In this document: in pieces, positions 60,780 to 64,000 of the stretch
How the letters are laid out: each line of letters begins with the position of its first letter
Numbering within the stretch: position 1 is the first letter of the stretch
From: Streptomyces coacervatus
Lineage (GTDB): Bacteria > Actinomycetota > Actinomycetes > Streptomycetales > Streptomycetaceae
Direction: 5' to 3'
Length of the DNA: 64,000 bases
Assembly (NCBI RefSeq): GCF_029223485.1
Contig: NZ_JARHTP010000011.1
Location: forward strand, 124,001-188,000
Position numbers and translations under genes: made by a program
Notes under the pieces: model-generated
Told to the model about the DNA's origin: nothing
Databases searched by the model: none
What the model saw: the letters and a program-made list of their open reading frames with translations, nothing else

Positions 60780-60964
60780 CAGGGTCGACCCCCGAGACTC
60801 CCCTGATCTTCGGGGCTCCCCTGACTTTCAAGAACCTGGCCGGTCGAAATCTTCGAGAACCTGCCCGTCGAACGCTTCCCGGGCGCCGGCTCAGGGGCGA
60901 TATCAGGGTCCGGCCAGGGTCGTTCCGACTCCCGCCGGAGCGGCTCGGCCGTCACCATGGACAC

Positions 60965-62386
60965 ATGACAGATCACGAGCGCGCCGCGACGGGTCCGGGA
61001 CCCGGCTCCGGCCCGCGCCCCGCTCCGGGCGCCGGGCCGCAGGATGCCGCGCCCGCCGCGGATGCCGCACCCGCCGCCGGGGCGGGACCCGGTGCGGAGG
61101 CGGAGGCCGCCGAGGCTCCCCGCAGGTTCCGCCGCGACCGGCGGTACAAGGTGCTCGCCGGGGTGTGTGCCGGGCTCGGGCGGCAGTGCGACATGGATCC
61201 GGTGATCTTCCGGGTCACCCTCGCGGTGCTCTCCGCGACCGGCGGCATCGGCCTGATCTTCTACGGCTTCGCCTGGCTCCTCATCCCGTACGAGGACGAG
61301 GAGGAGAACGAGGTCCGCAAGCTGCTGACCGGCCGAGTCGACGGCCAGGCGCTGACCGCGGTGATGTTCGCGCTGGTCGGCTGCGGGGTGTTCCTGTCCT
61401 TGCTGAAGAACGGCGGGGTGCTGGCCTTCGCCGTGGTCCTCTCCCTGCTCCTCGCGGGTGCCGGGTACTGGTCGCGGCAGCGCGGCGCCCCCGACCCCGA
61501 CCCGCTGGCCGCGCAGGCCGTCGCCGACGCCCCGCCGGAGGCCCAGGCACCGCCGGTCATGGTCACCTACCCCTCCTGGTGGCGCGACCCCATCGTCAAG
61601 GACGGCACGCATATCGGCGGGACCGGCTATCTGTGGGGCCCGGGGGACTCCCGCGCCCGGGACGTCGCGGCCGCGGTCAACATCAGCCTCGGCAGGTCCT
61701 GGACCGACCGCGCGGACATACGCACACCCCGCTCCCCGGCGCCCAGGCCGCGCAGCCCGCGCTGGATCGGCGGCTGGGTCTTCCTGCTCGCCCTGCTCGC
61801 GGGCGGCCTCGGCACGGGGCTGACCTGGCACGACCACACGCTCGGCACCAGCCTGCAGACCGGCCTGTCCTGCGCGCTCCTGGTCCTCGGCCTGGGCATC
61901 GCCATCAGCGCGTTCCTGGGGCGTACGGGAGCGGGGTCCGTCTTCCTCGCCGTCATCACCGCGGCCCTGCTCGCCGGCTCGGCGGCCCTGCCCAAGGACG
62001 TCGGCACACATTGGATACGTACGACCTGGCAGCCGGCCGCGGCGGCGGATGTACAGGGGAAGTACGAGGTCGGCAGCGGCGTCGGCACCCTGGACCTGAG
62101 CCGGCTGCACCCGGCCGAGGGGCAGACGGTGAGCACGAGGGCCGAAGTCGGCCTGGGCCGGCTGAAGGTGATCGTGCCGAAGGGCGCGACCGTGAAGCTG
62201 AGCATCGACGTGGGGGTGGGCGACATCCAGTTGCCGGGCGACAAACCGGGAGATGTGGACGTGGAGCCGGGCAAGCACAAGGAGGTGACCCTGTCGCCGG
62301 TCTCGGGCGGCAAGAACACGGGCACGCTCGACCTCGATCTCAAGGTCGGCCTCGGACAGGCGGAGGTGAGCCGTGCTGCGTCATGA
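60965..62386 (+). CDS. PspC-domain membrane protein with C-terminal toastrack-like domain
   Basis: A 473-residue protein. After an Ala/Pro/Gly-rich start, residues 55-115 are PspC (DRRYKVLAGVCAGLGR). Several membrane helices follow, and residues about 360-470 are short Gly-rich strands (GKYEVGSGVGTLDLS, GLGRLKVIVPKG, VGVGDIQLPG) as in the LiaF/DUF2154-like 'toastrack' fold. It likely works with the divergent kinase and response regulator in an envelope stress circuit. It overlaps the next gene by 14 bases. Confidence 0.9.
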   Translation: MTDHERAATGPGPGSGPRPAPGAGPQDAAPAADAAPAAGAGPGAEAEAAEAPRRFRRDRRYKVLAGVCAGLGRQCDMDPVIFRVTLAVLSATGGIGLIFYGFAWLLIPYEDEEENEVRKLLTGRVDGQALTAVMFALVGCGVFLSLLKNGGVLAFAVVLSLLLAGAGYWSRQRGAPDPDPLAAQAVADAPPEAQAPPVMVTYPSWWRDPIVKDGTHIGGTGYLWGPGDSRARDVAAAVNISLGRSWTDRADIRTPRSPAPRPRSPRWIGGWVFLLALLAGGLGTGLTWHDHTLGTSLQTGLSCALLVLGLGIAISAFLGRTGAGSVFLAVITAALLAGSAALPKDVGTHWIRTTWQPAAAADVQGKYEVGSGVGTLDLSRLHPAEGQTVSTRAEVGLGRLKVIVPKGATVKLSIDVGVGDIQLPGDKPGDVDVEPGKHKEVTLSPVSGGKNTGTLDLDLKVGLGQAEVSRAAS

Positions 62387-62621
62387 GTTCCAGCCGGGAA
62401 AGCTGGTCGCCGGTGTCTTTCTCGCCCTCGCGGGCGCCATCTACGCCGGTGACGCGGCCGGTCTGTGGGAGACGCCGTGGTTCGCGGTGATCCCGGTCGT
62501 CACGGGCGGGCTCTGCCTCGCCGGTGTGGTGGGAGTGCTGGCCCGGGTCGTACGACGGCGCCGGGCGGCGGTGGCCGGAAAGGGCGCGAGGGAGGCACAG
62601 CTGGATGCACCCGGGACATGA
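62373..62621 (+). CDS. Small two-helix membrane protein, 82 residues
   Basis: The protein has two hydrophobic segments (LVAGVFLALAGAIYAG and WFAVIPVVTGGLCLAGVVGVLA) and a basic tail (RVVRRRRAAVAGKG). GTG 62373 lies inside the 3' end of the PspC gene with GGAGGTGA just upstream, so the pair is coupled. It is probably an accessory of the PspC protein. Family not recognised. Confidence 0.85.
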   Translation: MLRHEFQPGKLVAGVFLALAGAIYAGDAAGLWETPWFAVIPVVTGGLCLAGVVGVLARVVRRRRAAVAGKGAREAQLDAPGT

Positions 62622-62714
62622 CTCGGGCTCCCGGGGCGGCGCGGCTCCACGCCGAGGGACATGACACATGACCCCGAGCTGACGCGGCTTCAGATCTAGC
62701 CGGGCCGCCCCGCC

Positions 62715-62747
62715 ACCGGTAGCCCCCGCCGACCAGGAGCTACCGGT
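62715..62747 (-). terminator. Hairpin at the end of the DoxX gene
   Basis: ACCGGTAGC (62715-62723) pairs perfectly with GCTACCGGT (62739-62747), which includes the DoxX stop codon. It lies between convergent genes and may end both. Confidence 0.6.
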
Positions 62748-63270
62748 AACCTCCCGCCCGCTGCCATCGCCGCGCGCGGATTGCGGCGTCCAGGGAGAAC
62801 GTGGCTGCGCCCGCGAGCACGAGGGGGATCCAGGCCATCAGGTAGGCGAGGTCGTTGCCGTAGTAGTACGGGTCCGATTGCCAGCTCACGGTCAGCCACA
62901 GGCTGAGGGAGATCAGTGCGCCGCCGAGCGCCGCCAGGCGCCCGAACAGGCCGATCAGAGTGCCGATGCCGACGGCCAACTCGCCGAGGGCGATGGCGTA
63001 CCCGAAGCCCACGGGGTTCTTCAGAGCCAGGTCGACCATGGCCGGGATGGCGGAGGAGTCGCGGACGGAGCGCATCATCTCGCCGATCGAGCCGGCCCCG
63101 GAGTCCTTCATGAACGCACTGTTGGTGAGCTTGTCCACGCCGGCGTAGATGAACGTGACACCGAGGAAGACACGGAGCGGAAGGAGGGCGTACCGGGTGG
63201 CGGAATCGCGCCAGCTCCGGTCGCCGTCGAGATAGGGGGTGTGCGTGTCGGTGCGCATGCCGTGAGTCAT
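62740..63270 (-). CDS. DoxX family membrane protein
   Basis: A 176-residue protein with four hydrophobic segments. The first is LLPLRVFLGVTFIYAGVDKL, followed by AIPAMVDLALKNPVGFGYAIAL and GELAVGIGTLIGLFGRLAAL, the typical DoxX pattern (Arg-(L/V)-(F/L)-LG...G..K and GE...G). Members act in thiol/redox or quinone reactions in the membrane. ATG 63270 has GAGAGG upstream; the open frame extends further but without support. Confidence 0.9.
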   Translation of the reverse strand: MTHGMRTDTHTPYLDGDRSWRDSATRYALLPLRVFLGVTFIYAGVDKLTNSAFMKDSGAGSIGEMMRSVRDSSAIPAMVDLALKNPVGFGYAIALGELAVGIGTLIGLFGRLAALGGALISLSLWLTVSWQSDPYYYGNDLAYLMAWIPLVLAGAATFSLDAAIRARRWQRAGGYR

Positions 63271-63413
63271 CGCTGTCGCCTCTCGCCAGCAGTGCCGGGA
63301 CCCCTCACCAGACGATACGTACGCAAAGGACGGTGCGCTCAATGAGTTCGTGCCGATTTCAACGGCCGTGCCCGGTGCCGCGCCCGTGCCCTGTGTCGAG
63401 AGGGGTGTGCCCG

Positions 63414-64000
63414 TCAGTCCGTCACATCAATCGCGTACCTGTTGGTCTCTGCCCCCGCTGCCGTGACCACTTGCACCTCGACCCTCCCCGGTTCCACATC
63501 CGCCGGTACGGGCACGGTCAGTGCCGCGTCCGTCGGGTTGCTGAAGCCGCCGGTCACCGGGACGAGGGGCACATGGACGTTCACCGTGCCGATGCGGACC
63601 ACCATCCGCGTCAGCCGGTCGGCGCCGTGCGCGCCCGGGGGGACGAAGCCCGCGCCGCGGATCTCGATGTCGTCGCCCGTGCGGATGGGGCCGTCGAGGT
63701 CGCCGGCCTCGCGGGCGCGCACCACGGACAGGATCACCGGGCGGCCGCCCTCCGCGTACTTGCCGGCCACATAGGTCGCCGCCGACACCAGCACCACCAC
63801 CGCGAGACCCCAGGGGAGGTCCGGCAGTTGGTCCGGGCGGCGGGCCAGCCGTACCGCAGCGAACAGAAGGGCGACGGTGCTGATCACGACGTACTGGATG
63901 TCGGCGAAGGTGCCCCGGCCCGAGTCGTCGGTCAGCAGGTCGGCCGCCCTGGGCCGGTCCGCCCGTACCTTCTGCAGCCGCTGGCCGAGGACCCGCAGCC
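63414..64000 (-). CDS. Membrane protein with C-terminal strand-rich domain (partial, runs off the right edge)
   Basis: The frame is open to the window edge, so the N-terminus is missing. The visible 195 residues contain LLTDDSGRGTFADIQYVVIS, two membrane helices (ISTVALLFAAVRLA; WGLAVVVLVSAATYVAGKYA) and then a beta-rich domain (DDIEIRGAGFVPPGAH, VVRIGTVNVHVPLVPV, GRVEVQVVTAAG) resembling an IPT/TIG-like fold. This layout is common among Streptomyces hypothetical proteins. Role unknown. Confidence 0.75.
   Translation of the reverse strand, partial: LRVLGQRLQKVRADRPRAADLLTDDSGRGTFADIQYVVISTVALLFAAVRLARRPDQLPDLPWGLAVVVLVSAATYVAGKYAEGGRPVILSVVRAREAGDLDGPIRTGDDIEIRGAGFVPPGAHGADRLTRMVVRIGTVNVHVPLVPVTGGFSNPTDAALTVPVPADVEPGRVEVQVVTAAGAETNRYAIDVTD

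Overview
The window looks like the chromosome of a Streptomyces or a close relative. It is very GC-rich, with strong third-position G/C. Many starts are GTG or TTG, and genes often overlap by 1-4 bases. Families typical of the genus are present: DUF397 with an XRE/DUF5753 partner, DUF3017 behind folD, DUF6350, DUF2690, RDD, PspC, DoxX, M23 and NlpC/P60 hydrolases, and Ser/Thr kinases with extracellular domains. I see no transposase, integrase, att site, rRNA, tRNA or CRISPR array, so it reads as core or near-core chromosome with some variable islands.

Layout. 1-6369 (minus): a choline/betaine operon (betaine aldehyde dehydrogenase, choline dehydrogenase-type GMC oxidoreductase, ABC ATPase, double-length permease, start of the binding protein). 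6540-9679 (minus): three unrecognised genes, two of which share an Asn-rich motif that resembles bacterial amyloid-signalling motifs. 9797-10757: a MarR-GNAT fusion with a palindrome over its promoter. 10855-16856 (minus): a paralogue of the 6540 gene, mdh, two membrane-anchored HTH proteins, a DUF3017 gene and folD. 17114-25602: two Gly/Pro/Tyr-rich membrane proteins, an FHA protein coupled to a kinase-transglycosylase fusion, a secreted I36-like protein, a whiJ-like HTH/DUF397/ATP-binding cluster, a kinase with a peptidoglycan-binding tail, and a GH16 glucanase under a CebR-type box. 26762-35069: purHN, DUF6350, a sigma-like membrane protein and sucCD. 35511-38851: two secreted low-complexity proteins, one built of 11-residue repeats.

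39121-47912 is the most system-like block. A minus-strand run encodes a MoxR ATPase, a 60-residue Gly-rich ORF, a DUF5682 protein, a 52-residue ORF and a VWA protein, with nearly every junction overlapping. It faces a divergent SWIM zinc-finger protein and a DUF5691 protein. Mirror-image 12-mers lie in the shared promoter region.

48050-64000 holds a B12-binding protein, a lipase, an M23 peptidase, pcrA, an NlpC/P60 gene behind a c-di-AMP (ydaO-type) riboswitch, a TDT-family transporter, a second NlpC/P60 gene, a LuxR/PspC-kinase two-component pair divergent from a PspC/toastrack protein, a DoxX protein and a partial membrane protein. Much of the window therefore concerns cell-wall remodelling and envelope signalling, mixed with central metabolism (mdh, sucCD, purHN, folD) and osmoprotection.

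Two dispersed intergenic repeat families are present: three copies of one and two of another. Several perfect hairpins act as plausible terminators. Calls rest on reading the sequence and on family knowledge. No database search was run.
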